A stretch of DNA of 64,000 bases, taken from Berberis thunbergii. Lineage: Eukaryota > Streptophyta > Magnoliopsida > Ranunculales > Berberidaceae. The stretch covers positions 186,001 to 250,000 of the forward strand of contig QNQO01005827.1 in the NCBI GenBank assembly GCA_003290165.1. The letters are read 5' to 3'. Both the position numbers and the translations under genes were made by a program. Within the stretch, counting starts at the first letter, position 1. The number at the start of each line of letters is the position of its first letter. Of this stretch, positions 12,232 to 23,073 are shown one piece after another. Below the pieces are notes generated by a model that did no database searches, was not told the DNA's origin, and worked only from the letters and a program-made list of their open reading frames with translations.

Positions 12232-12356
12232 GCAAAAAGTTTATTGTTTCAAAGGGTTGGACCAGATCGACGTGATTGAAGGGTTGCATGTTCCTTCAAT
12301 GGTCACGTTGAGCCCGTCCAACCTTTTGAAAAACAATCAACTTTTATCTTTTTTGC
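12232..12356. repeat. Long foldback (hairpin-forming) sequence 3
   Basis: Arms 12232-12281 and 12293-12356 pair around a loop near TTGCATGTT. For example, CAAAGGGTTGGACCAGATCG on the left pairs with GAGCCCGTCCAACCTTTTG on the right, and GACGTGATTGAAGG pairs with CCTTCAATGGTCACGT through a small bulge. Pairing continues outward to GCAAAAAG / CTTTTTTGC-like ends. The arm sequence is unrelated to foldbacks 1 and 2. The length and mismatch pattern are within the range of plant pri-miRNA hairpins, but I recognise no known miRNA. Confidence 0.65.
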
Positions 12357-12591
12357 CAGTGTTTCTTCTTTATCTTCTTCCCCGTGAATGAAACCTGCAA
12401 CACCAACATAGATTTTCTCTCTTAGGGGTGTATAAGGGCACCCCCTATCTCCTTAACCATCATATTCTCCTTCAACAACCTTTACTACACTCATCACCTT
12501 AACTTTTTTGCATTTCATATATTTAGTAAAAATGATTTAGTTTTAGGCACAATAGAGTGGGTTTCTGACCCAATATAAAACATGCAGGCGT

Positions 12592-13112
12592 TTGAAGGAA
12601 TTTAAATGGTTTGAAAGCTCTACACAAATTTTGCGCATTGCAAACAAAAAAGCAAATACGATTAATGAGTTGCGGATAGAAAATGATTAGTTAAAAGCAA
12701 AAGTGCAACGATTAACAAGAGCCTTGTCTCAGGTGAATTCAAGTGCAAATCAAACTCCTACTAGCCGCAGGTCGGTTGATAGTGATGACAACTTGAGTAA
12801 GACTTCATCCTCTAAAGTGCAAACTCAGGTCGAAGAGAGTTCTACAAGTGAAGATCTATTAGGAAACACATCTATAGGTTTGGAGACATTTCATACCCCT
12901 CCTAAAGATGGAAGAAATTTTTATACACCAGTACAATCTCCCCAGGTTCATGATCTTTGTATGGGCTCTATGCCAATTTTCTAAAGATTGAAGCATTGTG
13001 GGATGCGACTCCAGATGCAATGTTCAATGCCCAAATTATGCGTCATGCACGCGATGATATACTCAACTACGTGTTTGAGACTAAGCCAAACCACATGCGT
13101 AATGATGATTAA
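12592..13112 (+). pseudogene. Unrecognised coding relic with a coiled-coil N-terminal part
   Basis: One frame reads RLKEFKWFESSTQILRIAN and INELRIEND, is cut by a TAG (about 12688), then continues LKAKVQRLTRALSQVNSS. A long Ser/Thr-rich region follows (SRRSVDSDDNLSKTSSSKVQ). After FHTPPKDGRNFYTPVQ a one-base shift moves to the frame LYGLYANFLKIEALWDAT, DAMFNAQIMRHARDDILNYV, ending at TAA 13110-13112. The regular heptad-like Leu/Ile spacing before the stop suggests a coiled coil. Codon-like structure across two frames suggests real but decayed coding sequence. I do not recognise the family; a transposon-encoded structural protein is one option. No intact start is visible. Confidence 0.4.
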
Positions 13113-13739
13113 GATATTTGTTATTTAAAAGATATAATTTGTCATTTTTCAAATTTATTTAATAAATCACATTTTGCATGTTTATAAATTTATTAATTAT
13201 GTAAGGAAAAAAGAAATGACATGGATTTTCCCAAATTACCCTTTCTCCTAACTATATCTTTGGGCTAATAAATAAAATATGTTATGAACAATTTAATATA
13301 CTTAATAATGCAATGTATTCACTGCGGTAAATTTTTTTAAGAGAATTAAAGCAATGAAATAAATTAAATTAATCGATTTTAGAATTCTTAATGTCATTTA
13401 AAAAATACAAATTAATTATTTTGAAATTGTTTGCCATTAAATGAAACATAAATAACTGTGCACATAAATAATAATAATAATATATTATATATTGAACTTT
13501 TAACTAAAATAAAGCGTACATAATTGGAATACATAATTTAAATAAAACTTGAAACAAAATGATATAACTGAATTACATAATGAAATATGCCTCTAATAGT
13601 TGATTCGTGCTATTGTAGCATTAACTAATTTTCTATAGACTTTAAAGTATCCATTCGTTACAATACAACTAGACATTCTTCACTAGTACATGCATAGTCG
13701 ATATCACGTTGACTATGTTTTTCTCCACCTCTTGTTTGG
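13113..13739. other. AT-rich intergenic DNA, no supported gene
   Basis: Very AT-rich with (AAT)n near 13467-13483; no coding or structural feature that I can defend. Confidence 0.4.
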
Positions 13740-14800
13740 AGCTAGGGTTGTTCATTGTTTGATTTCAACCTAAAATTTCAAACTGAGCCATATCAATTGG
13801 TTTGACAGAAATTCAAACCGAACCAAACCGAATGTGTAATGAAATCAAACCAAACCAAAATAAAATTCACTGAAACCAAAAATCACATCAGCAAAAAGTA
13901 TGCAAACCGATTTCAACTGAATCGAACAAACAAATTTTATGTACTATCTATTATTTTTTTTATATGATACATATGAAATAAAAATAATAACATATGTATC
14001 AATTCAATTTGGTTTTCTCGTTTTCTCCAACCAAAAATCAAAAATCAATCGATCACTTTAGTTTCAAAATATTACAAATCAGTGTTCTAAAAATCGCTAG
14101 GCGCTGGGCGGGCGGCGAGCAGGTGCCTAGCGCCCAGGGGCCTAGGCGGTCTTAGATTTTGTATTATAACTTTAATAATTTACAAAAGTTAAGCATAATA
14201 CCTTATCAATTACATCCAATTTAATGCCAATATACATATGCAAAATTTAAAAACATGAAAAATTAACAATCGTGAACAAAATTTATTAAAACTCAAATGA
14301 CTGAAGTTAGTCATGATGGGTACTTTATATAAATTTGAATTTGTGTACTCTTTTATTTTTTCTTCAAATTGCATGAATAACCTCAGTTATGTTTGATAAA
14401 ATCTACATTAGTAAAATTGGTACCAGCAGATCCTTTGAAAATTCCATTAAGTAATCATCATTTGCTACATTTAGACATATACTGAATAAAAAATAATTAA
14501 ATAGTTTATTTCTAAAAAATATGAAAGAAAAATAAAATAAGAACACAATCATCTTAATTAAAAATTAAAAATAAATAAATAAAAATCCCCTAGACCCCGC
14601 CTAGATCCCGCCCTAACCCGCCTAGACCCGCCCAGATTGCCCAGAGCCGCCCAGCCATTAATCTGGGCAGTTTTCCACCTTCCAGCCGATTTTTAGAACA
14701 CTGTTACAAATCAAACTAAACCAAAGCTGGAAAAAAAAAACCCCAAAACAAATTGGTCAGTTTTGGTTTAGTTTGAGTGGTTTATAACATAGATCTTTTG
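13740..14800. repeat. Degenerate repeat with AACCGAACCAAACC motifs, split by a hAT insertion
   Basis: 13790-13900 holds several AACCGAACC / AACCAAACC words. Their complements (GGTTTAGTTTGAGTGG) recur at 14762-14783 on the far side of the hAT insertion, suggesting an older element with inverted subterminal motifs. The borders are not resolved. Confidence 0.35.
14080..14703. mobile_element. Non-autonomous hAT-type element with 8-bp TSD
   Basis: A 624-bp insertion begins CAGTGTTCTAAAAATCG and ends with its exact reverse complement, a 17-bp perfect terminal inverted repeat. It is flanked by an exact 8-bp direct repeat, TTACAAAT, at 14072-14079 and 14704-14711. An 8-bp TSD with CA...TG ends is the hAT signature. 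Subterminal regions are GC-rich, with GCCTAGGCG / CCGCCTAG words on both sides, while the middle is AT-rich and non-coding. It would need a transposase in trans. The perfect TSD implies insertion and no later rearrangement. Confidence 0.88.
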
Positions 14801-16203
14801 CAAGTAGGATTAGTTGTTTATGTAGAGAATATATTGTGCTACTGTGATCATAGATTTCTACTTCAAGTGATGCCACATAAGTAGATTGCAATTTCATCAT
14901 GTTCGCTTCAAGTTTCCAGCAGTTGAATTATTCTGTCTCGATTCTTTTTTAAAATTGTTATATAATTCTAATGTATCATTTCTTAAACACATCAAATTCA
15001 AACTTATGAAGATTATCAATGTTATGGCATAACTATGACATACCTTGAATACGTTGATTATCAATCTTAAAATTATAAACTAGTGGGACTGTTCTGTAGA
15101 ACAATTCTCACATAGTTTTTTTTTCACATCAGCATTAACGTTGTTATTTTCTATCAAATAAATAACATGATCTTGTAAATACTCTTCACAAAAATGTGCT
15201 AACCAAGTTGAATTTGATTACGTCCTCGACCACCGAGCTCATCAAGGAGATTGAGGTGAAAATAATCTCGTACCACATACATCTTCCACTATTCAGTTGG
15301 TGAATACTAAGGAGACCTAGCACCACTAGAAGGATTTGTCATTGCAAAATATAAATAAAATCAAATTGCAAAAAATTATATATGTGAGGAGAAGAGAAAT
15401 GGTGAAATGAATAGGAGGTGGGGATTTATAGGGAAGGGGTGTCAAATTAGTCGATGGAGAGGGGAATATAGTTGTTCTAAAAAGGCTGAAAAAATTGGAT
15501 ATTTTTTAAGGGTTGCATATCTCTTTGGCGCTATTTCAAGTGTTGCAAATGGTATTATTTTTTTTTATATTAAAATTGCCACACATTCATATAGAAAGGT
15601 GTTCTATAACTCTTCTTCATACATGTGTTGAATGGGAGAAGGGCTCGCAAATTCTAATTTAGGAGACTATTGTGGGACTTTGGGCCTCCTAAATTTAATA
15701 AGCCAATTTAGAAGAGAAATTTTATGAGATTACTGTGGATGCTCTAAGTTAACACTACCAAGATTATGCATTCAATTTTCATGTCAAATTATTTGCTAAT
15801 TCATTTATTTAGTGTTGTACAATAAAATGACTATTGGTATATTGTCTTTTGTTGACATGCACCACCACCACCACCATTACACCACCACCTATCATCACAA
15901 TTTTTGGCTTTTTCTGAGTTTCTTCCTTAGAGCACCCAACTTCATCCTATTAGCTACTTCTATGAGCAAGATCAATATTCTCCAACATATCAGGTTTGAT
16001 TTGGTGGATATCAAGGTAACATGTATTTTTTTTTTTTCAATCTCATAAAATCAGGAAATTATCTTAGCTATCTTTCTCTCGATTTCTTTTGATCTCATTT
16101 CTATCTCTCGATTTCTTTTGATTTCATTTCTTTCTTATATTTTTCTCAATTGTTCTCATAACACTCATATCTTCCCTCTACTCTCTTTTCTTTTCATTTC
16201 CTC
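14801..16203. other. Intergenic DNA before the LINE, no supported gene
   Basis: A 74-codon open frame at 15407-15631 has no recognisable motif. 15632-15750 ends in a GCATCCACAGTAATCTCAT-like sequence (minus sense) that resembles a MITE terminus, but no partner end was found. A CAC/CCA microsatellite lies at 15859-15893. 16070-16200 is CT-rich and may be the 5' UTR of the LINE. Confidence 0.4.
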
Positions 16204-17392
16204 ATGGAGTCTAACAAGTTTGCTAACCCATTTTTCTTTGAGATGAACTCTCTCAAACAGTCAGTCCCATCTAGCGCCCTTGTACCCAACACGTCTAAGG
16301 AATTCACTTTCGCAGATGAGGAGGAAGGGACATCCAATGATTGGCAACTTAACATGCTGGGAAATTCCTTTCACCTACAAAGTGAAAAGTGAAAACATCC
16401 ATGAAGCCCTTATCAAGCAATGGGATCCATCTGAAGAAGTTAGCATTACTTGGTTTAGCACAGGTGTTTTCTTCTTCAAATTTGACAACAAAGAGGATAT
16501 GGATAGAGTTCTAAACAATGGTCCCTGGGAGATTAACAACTTTATTATGTCAATTTATGTGTGGGAACTGGAAACACCTTTGACAAAACACCCATTCCAT
16601 TTGGTACCAGTGTGGATTCAATTATTTGGAATTCCCCTTTAGATGTTCACTATGAAAGATATCTAGGGTTTGGCTAGCACCATTGAGGAAGTCCTGGATT
16701 TGGATCTCACTAGAAGATTTGAAAATAAATATGTATTTGGAAGAGGAATAATCTTATTTGACACTAGAATGGAGGTGATATCAGTGACAATGAGTTCTTT
16801 TCAGAGGGGTAAACATATTGAGGTCCTGATTCAATAAGAAGGTTTTTCTATGATATGTTTCTATTGCGGGAGCCTACAACATGGAGTTAACCATTGTGAG
16901 AAATGGAGAAGAACAATTCAACAACACATAGAGAATCCTCAGGACAGACTCCCGTCGCAGCTCACCATGTACCCAAAAACGAGTACAAGCAAATTGATAA
17001 GAGCCGCGGAGATTGAGACTGGGTTCTCCGCCCCCATCCTACGCTACACACCCCTTCGTCACAACAGGGAACAGGAACAGACGAAAGATTATGTAGTTAC
17101 AAAACAAACCAAGGTGGGCATAACATCAACCATGATCTCATCAAACATTCAAGATATGAACGGCTCACAAATTGGTGATATTTCAGTAAAACCGTCCATT
17201 AATCATTCCCTGAAAGGTGAGAGATCTAGACCCCAATTTCCATTTTTAATTCATTTTAGTTCCTCATCAATTGCCCCACAATTTCAATCTTTGCTTCACC
17301 TCGATTCATCCCTAATCAATTTGTCCCCAATCTCCCCCAAAGTAAGTAACACATATATGGAAAAAATTAAAAAAATTCACTTTTCTACCTAA
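16204..17392 (+). pseudogene. LINE ORF1, DUF4283 plus CCHC-type zinc knuckle
   Basis: The start ATG 16204 opens MESNKFANPFFFEMNSL. After a one-base shift near 16375 the frame continues VKSENIHEALIKQWDPS, then VFFFKFDNKEDMDRVLNNGP and VPVWIQLFGIPL. This is the DUF4283 RNA-binding-like domain found at the N-terminus of plant L1 ORF1 proteins. A stop follows at 16640-16642. Later frames give IEEVLDLDLTRRFENKYVFG, then CFYCGSLQHGVNHC at about 16856-16897, a CX2CX4HX4C zinc knuckle that would bind the LINE RNA. The C-terminal part to 17392 is polar and low-complexity. Stops and shifts make it non-functional. Confidence 0.8.
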
Positions 17393-17418
17393 AGCGATCT
17401 CATCCTCCTTTACCCAAA

Positions 17419-19481
17419 TTGAAAACAAATCATTTAATGGAGGAAAACAACAAAAGTTACCAAATCAATTTCTTACTCTTCATTCTCTGGAATTGTAGGG
17501 GATTGGGTTCATCCTCTAAAATTCATTCAATAAGGACCCTCATTAAAGAATATAATTATGATGTCATCTTCTTAATGGAAACCAAAGCATCAGAAAATCG
17601 TGTTAACTTTGTAAAAAATTGTATTGATTTTGCTCATAGTCATGTAGTTGAATCAGTGGGTAACTCGGGGGGCTTAGCCTTACTTTGGAGAAAAGATGCT
17701 AACAATAGCATTGTTACATCATCTCAAGATTTCATCCATGCTTCTCTTATAGACTATCATGTTTCTATACATTGGTTTGTGTATTTTGTGTACTATAATC
17801 CTAACCCTAGGTCGCAGAATGGCTTTTTGAGAATCTCTGCAATGTTTGCGCTCTTATATCTTGTCTCCCTGGCTAATTTTAGGGGATTTTAATGTTGTGC
17901 TCTATTCTAATAAGAAGCTAGGAGGCAAGAATATAAACAAGAAACAATCCTCTAAATTTCAAATTTTCATTGGTACATTTGGCATCATTGACCTTCCTTC
18001 CAAATGGGTCAAGTTTACTTGGATCAATAAGAGATTAGACCACATTATGGAAAGAATTGATAGGGATTTGTCTTGCACTGATTGGAATTAGATGTTTCCA
18101 ACTGCAAACCAATATTTTGTTTTAACTCGTTAGTCTGACCATAGAGCCATCATTCTGTATCTTTACAACGAGCAAAGCAAGGGTAACAAACCTTTCAGAT
18201 TTCATGAGATGTGCTCCAGAGACCTAACGTATCAAAACCTAGTTGAAGACACATGGACAAATACCTCTGAATTTTTTCCTCAACATGCTCACCCCCCCCC
18301 GCCCCCCCCCCCCCCCCGTTCTTTGGGCTCCTCAATAAATTCCATAAGCTCATGCATAATCTTTCTTTATGGATTAAGGAACATTTTGGTAATATTTTCC
18401 ATCTCATGAAGGGTGTGAAAATCAGATTTACTAGTTACTCACTCTCCCTATCACAAAACAGAATACCCTCCAGCTGGTTAAAATAATTTCCTTGAGAAAC
18501 TCGTGATCTAGGAAAAATCTTATTGGAAACAATATTGTTTCTCTTGGGGATAAAAATAATAAGTTTTTTCATACATCCACCACTCTGAAAGGTAAGAAGA
18601 ATTCCATTTTTAAACTAAAGAACACGGAAAGTCAATGGGTTTCTGATAAAAAAGACGTGAAAACCCTTATCAAATGAGGAGATTTGGAATACATTCATGT
18701 CTTTGAGAACCTTAAAGTTCCCAGGCCGGATGATTTTCAAGCTATTTTTTTAAAACAAGTATTGGAATATTGTCAAAGGAGATTAATCAATATTGTCCAA
18801 CATTTTTTTTATTAATAAACATGCCCACACCCCCCACCCCCCGCCGCCACCGCCGCTTGGAACGTCACACACATAGCCCTTATCTCCAAATGCCTCAATC
18901 CAACTCAAGTGTCACAATTCAGACCCATCAGCCTGTGTAACATTTGTTACAAAATCTTCTCAAAAATCCTAGCAGACCGTGTTAAAGTCCTTCTCCCTAA
19001 ATTCATATTTCCCTTTCAAGGGACTTTTATACCAGGGCGCTTGATTAGGGATAATACAGGGGTGGTTTAGGAAGTGATGCATCAATTTAAAAAATTTAGA
19101 AGAAGGAAAATTGGTTGGATCAACATCAAAATGGATATGGCTAAGGCTTATGATAGCATTGAATGGGGTTTTCTTCTGGAGGTTTTTTTTTCACTGGGTT
19201 TTTCAAGCGATTGGTGTAGTCTACTTTAGTGTTGTCTATCCTCAGTGGCTTATAATGTTCTCATCAATGGGAAACATGATGCTTATGTCAAACCAAGTAA
19301 AGGTATTAGACAAGGGGACCCTCTCTCTCCTCTTTCTTATTCATTGTTCTTGCCGAGACACTGTCCAGAATGATGATGAAAGCCCAAACCAATTGGGGAC
19401 ATTAATGACTTTAAAGCAATAAGATCTTCCCCAGATATCAATCACCTTATGTTTGCAGACGACCTCATCCTTTTCTGCAAA
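17419..19481 (+). pseudogene. LINE ORF2, endonuclease and partial reverse transcriptase
   Basis: The endonuclease domain starts with ILWNCRGLGSSSKIHSIRTL (about 17490) and continues DVIFLMETKAS, SGGLALLW, LILGDFNVVL, WVKFTWINKRLDHIMERIDR and SDHRAI. These are the EEP-fold residues (N, E, D-x-N, S-D-H) of L1 endonucleases. The RT follows with WNVTHIALISKCLNPTQVSQ, FRPISLCNICYKIFSKILA, the INIKMDMAKAYDSIEW block and GIRQGDPLSP, and ends with MFADDLILFC at 19451-19480. Damage includes a frameshift at the LILGDFN block, several stops, a C-homopolymer expansion at 18294-18317 and a second C-rich patch near 18830. The thumb and RNase H parts are missing because a CACTA end abuts at 19482. Confidence 0.85.
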
Positions 19482-19990
19482 TACTACAACACAAATGCTC
19501 ATTAATAGCGTTTCAAAAACGCTATTGTATGATGTCATAGCATTTTAGAAAACGTTGTGTCTGCAGGAGCTATAATAGATACAGGGTTATTTATAACATT
19601 TTAGAAACGCTATTGTAAGTAGACTATTTATAGCGTTTCTGAAACGCTATTGTTTAGCTTGTGATAACACTTAAAAAACGCTATTGTATAGTTACAAATA
19701 GCATTTCAGAAATGCTATTGTATAGTCTTCCCTCACGTAGCATTTAACAAATGCTATTGTATTAGTTTCTATAGCATTTCTCAAGACCCTTTTTTTTCTA
19801 TAGCACTCATCAAGTGCTATCAAATGACTTTTTATAACATCTTATAAGTTTTATTTCTAGAAAATAAAAACAAAAATGTGCCAAACACTTGAACGTTTCC
19901 ATGAACGGCGAGGCACAGTAATGTAATTAATAAGGTAATGTATTACATCGAGTCACAATATCTATCAAAATATATCAAGTACAATGGCAG
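19482..19990. mobile_element. CACTA (En/Spm) transposon terminus 1 with palindromic subterminal repeats
   Basis: The terminus reads TACTACAACACAAATGCTCA at 19482, a CACTA-type inverted repeat with its first C changed to T. About nine copies follow of an imperfect palindrome of the form TAGCGTTT-NNN-AAACGCTATTGT (19503-19830), the arrangement expected for transposase-binding subterminal repeats. 19816-19985 is closely similar to 61470-61625 beside the other CACTA end. The opposite terminus was not found, so the right border is unknown. The antisense gene fragments at 20.0-23.1 kb are presumably cargo. Confidence 0.75.
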
Positions 19991-20228
19991 TTTTTGAAAA
20001 TCCTGGTTTCCGGGTGTCTACTTGTCCATCTCTTGAAGATTCCCATGTTGAACACTCTATCTTGAAGCCACTGTTAGGGATTATATTGTTGCTTGTAAAG
20101 ACCTCCTGGAGAATTTGAGTTAGTTTATTCCACTCAGATGCCTCCCAAGTGTAAACACCATTTCTTCTTAACCAGCAGGATATGATAGATCTACCCATAG
20201 TACCATTAAGTGCAAGCAATACCTGCAT
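19989..20228 (-). pseudogene. Unrecognised coding-like fragment next to the CACTA end
   Basis: The minus-strand frame reads LALNGTMGRSIISCWLRRNG, VYTWEASEWNKLTQILQEVF, IIPNSGFKIECSTWESSRDG. Composition and the even spread of aromatic and charged residues look like a real exon and not noise. I cannot name the family. It lies between the conserved CACTA internal sequence and a SecA fragment on the same strand, so it is probably another captured exon. Confidence 0.35.
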
Positions 20229-20429
20229 TCAAATTTCAAATGTCTCAAACTCATGTTAAATAGGATAATTCTCTTTCTGGTTAGCATACTCTTCCACTAT
20301 GTCCAACTAATTATTAAGCCTTCAACCTTTTATAAAGTCTGCACTACTATGCAGATCTACTTTCTAAGAAAATAAAATTGTTCCACAATAGCTGTGTTGC
20401 TTACAGTGTAGTGCAGATCTTACTTAAAT

Positions 20430-20600
20430 GTTGCTGCTATTTTTGAAGCTTTATAATACTGATCACTAGTTGGTTTCTTTGTAGGCCCTGAGATAATGAG
20501 TGGAGTCCTTGCTTCATCAATAAGAATGAGTCAACTTCATCAAACACACAGTAGTTGAAATTCCTCAAGACATACTCATATCTATTAGATACGGCAAGAA
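20430..20600 (-). pseudogene. Captured SecA (preprotein translocase ATPase) exon fragment
   Basis: The minus-strand frame reads VLRNFNYCVFDEVDSFL. After a one-base shift it continues IDEARTPLIISGPTKKPTSD and QYYKASKIAA. The combination of DEVDS, IDEARTPLIISGP and YYKAxKIA is diagnostic of SecA: DEVD is the Walker B / DEAD-like motif II of nucleotide-binding domain 1. In plants SecA drives protein import across the thylakoid (SecA1) or inner envelope (SecA2). The close match to the consensus suggests a chloroplast SecA1-type parent, but that is inference. Only about 50 codons are present with one frameshift, so it cannot function. It sits antisense to the CACTA terminus, as the GH1 fragment does. 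Confidence 0.8.
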
Positions 20601-21960
20601 ACCGAAAGCTCGCATAATTGTTAAATAGCTCTTTGTAATCAAATAAAGTAGTGAAATTTGCAATCAAACCAAATAAGAATTATTAAATAAGTAATGCTTA
20701 ACCATACTAGATATTATTGATCAAACCAAACCAAGATAACAAAATAAACACGCACACAAATTCCAAACGGAATCAAATCTACAAATGATCATGAAGCCTA
20801 AGTTGCAGCTTTTTTCTGGTCATGAATCTCATATATATGCATAACCAAACACACCCCATTACACTTAGAATTTCCATTTGCAAAGTAGATAATAAATCAT
20901 TAAATGACAAAAAAAAAATTGCATAACGAGTTTCATAATAAAGTGGATTTCGACCCACTTAACCCTCATATCCTACAAGGTATTCATAGGAAAGGTCAGC
21001 ATTATAACATGAATCAATTAACAATTTTACCAATATTAACAACTTCCTGAATCTTAAATGCAGTGCCTATGTGCTCATCAGACTGACTAACACAGACCAG
21101 AGTTGTATTAAAACGAAAGTTTTCAAATCATCACGGGCTAAATTTCCTCATCAAATCTTATGAATGCCTATTGCACGCGATATCTAAAGTCTTGTTGGTT
21201 TTTTTTTTCATTATGTGCAATTGAGGAAGCATGGTTTCTAACTAAACCAATAAGCAGTTTCCAAACAAGTAAAGCATAACTATTCACACCAACTAGACAT
21301 AGAAATTACTTTTTAAGAGACCTGAGAAACTACAAACTAGATTCAGTAAAAAAGAATATGGATGAATAAATCGAAAAGCCGAATGCAAAATACCTATAAG
21401 ATGAAGATCAAAGAACATCATGATGCAAATTTGCAAATTACAACCAGAGACCTAATAACAACTAATCCAAGATAGAAAACGTGGCATACCTCACATTTTA
21501 TAGCATGATTTGACTTTTGTTGAACTCTAGGACACCAATCCAATCCCCATGCGGACCCGCCACAATATAAAATGAAATCTTTACTGCAGAAAAACAAATA
21601 AATAAATTATTGTTCATTGCGAAAACCACAACTTTCAGCTGACATAAAAATTATAAATTGAAAATTGAAATGCAGATGAGAATATGATGGAAAAATAACT
21701 ATGTATTAACATTAATCTTGTAAAATTCTTATCATGATAGACACCAAGGGACATGGGGCTACAAATGCATCATTTTTTTTTTACATTCAGGTCTTCATAG
21801 GCCATAGCAATAAGAAACCAAAACCATAAGTCCTGGAAACAAAAACCCATCACGTAAATAGATGAACCAATATCAACTACAACTTATAAACAAACCAAAG
21901 CAAAACAACTATTGGAGTCAAACACAAGATTGGAAAGAAGATGATTGAGCTTGGAAGAAG
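20601..21960. other. Probable CACTA cargo or intronic sequence, no gene identified
   Basis: AT-rich; no protein motif recognised on either strand. It could be intron DNA carried with the SecA and beta-glucosidase fragments. 21530-21600 (minus) has a short open stretch with no match I can name. Confidence 0.35.
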
Positions 21961-21964
21961 AGTG

Positions 21965-23073
21965 CTAATTAGATTCACTTGATCTTATGGAGCTTGGAAG
22001 AAGATGATCCAAATGAGCCCTTCAACTGTTGAGATTCATGTGCAGTGAAGGAAGGAACTCTCAACCCGACATTATTCTTTATTGCGTTTGAATGGTCTCC
22101 AAACATCAATGGCTCTATAAACCTGATGATCATTAAAAGTTATATAAGAGCACTAGGGCGTGTATTCAATATATTTGTGTAGGAATTTGGTTGAGAGGAC
22201 TTACCAACCAATAAAAAAACATTGGTTCTTTGAGTTGCTTCAACATCCTCTGTTTTTTTATTAAAGAAACCAACCAATAAGCATACACATTCAATCCAAT
22301 AAATCCACGTTGCTTTGCCTACATAAACAATCCAAAACATGAATATACTGTGTGTCTAGAATGGTCACCATTCAATACTTAAACTTGACACTCGATACAA
22401 AATAGTTATGTTTACAAAAGAACCATAAAGGGTTTAATGTGAAATTTCTAGAGAAATACCTGATATTTCTTCTTATACAACCTAGTAGTTGATGCATATG
22501 CTAGCAGGCAATTGTGAGCGACAATGTAGGGTTCGGATGTAGAATTACCTCTCATCCAGTTGCTCCTAAATGGCACAGAACAACGAAAAATCCTAAGTCA
22601 TAACCTCCCAAAACAAATAGATTGACTTCATTCAAAGTAGTTCAATGGGAAACTCTGTCACCGTTTTCTCTAAAGCACGCATCCGCATATGCTGTAAAAT
22701 CATTCCTACATGAATAGATGATATCATCATCAATTTCTAGTTCACTTTATATCACCAAGTTTGAAGAAACTAGGGGACTGTGATGAGTTTGAGACTTACA
22801 CGATCTTCTGAAAGAGTCATCCTCCATACTCATCTTCAGTATCTGTAGATGATTGTAATGGAACAACGTAACATGTGGTTCAATTACTACATGAAACTGA
22901 GTTGTAATGTTATGGTGATCAATCAATTTCGAATAAACCATCTTAATATAATCAGTGCTCCATTTTATTTTGCTTATATTCCTGAAGGAATTCAGAGATA
23001 CCATGGCTTATAAGTTCATTGATAAGGTTATTGTAATACTGCCACCCCTTCAGATTGACAGGCCCTCTCCCAT
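21965..23073 (-). pseudogene. Beta-glucosidase (GH1) multi-exon fragment, intron-containing
   Basis: Five exons on the minus strand keep plausible GT/AG borders. 23073-23002 encodes [20 protein letters not shown]. 22886-22800 encodes IEPHVTLFHYNHLQ. 22705-22460 encodes DFTAYADACFRENGDRVSH, then TTLNEVN, then [20 protein letters not shown]. 22318-22205 encodes GFIGLNVYAYWLVG and TEDVEATQR. From 22122 down, the sequence reads IEPLMFGDHSNAIKNNVG and VPSFTAHESQQLKGSFG. This is the collinear central part of a plant family 1 glycoside hydrolase. The acid/base Glu of the TLNE(P) motif is present, but the following Pro is Val. The N-terminus and the ENG nucleophile region are absent. Two conserved Trp codons are TGA stops (after EYGG and after DRVSH) and exon 2 is frameshifted. 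Introns are retained, so it is a genomic capture and not a retrocopy. Confidence 0.85.

Larger units (their letters stand above)
16204..19481 (+). mobile_element. L1-type LINE (non-LTR retrotransposon), 3'-truncated
   Basis: ORF1 (zinc-knuckle protein) is followed by ORF2 with apurinic-like endonuclease then reverse transcriptase motifs, the usual plant L1 order. Both ORFs carry stops and frameshifts. The element ends abruptly one or two codons after the RT catalytic motif FADDLILFC, where a CACTA transposon terminus begins. The missing 3' half (end of RT, RNase H, poly-A tail) was not found elsewhere in the window. Confidence 0.85.

Noticed and set aside
15812..16048. His-rich open frame (HHHHHH)
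   Set aside because: It comes from a CAC/CCA microsatellite; no protein family fits.
18195..18409. Gly-rich and Pro-rich frames on opposite strands
   Set aside because: They are produced by the poly-C tract in the LINE endonuclease/RT region.
20400..20416. CAGTGTAGTG as the far CACTA end
   Set aside because: The match is only a few bases, there is no subterminal palindrome beside it, and it would exclude the SecA and GH1 cargo.
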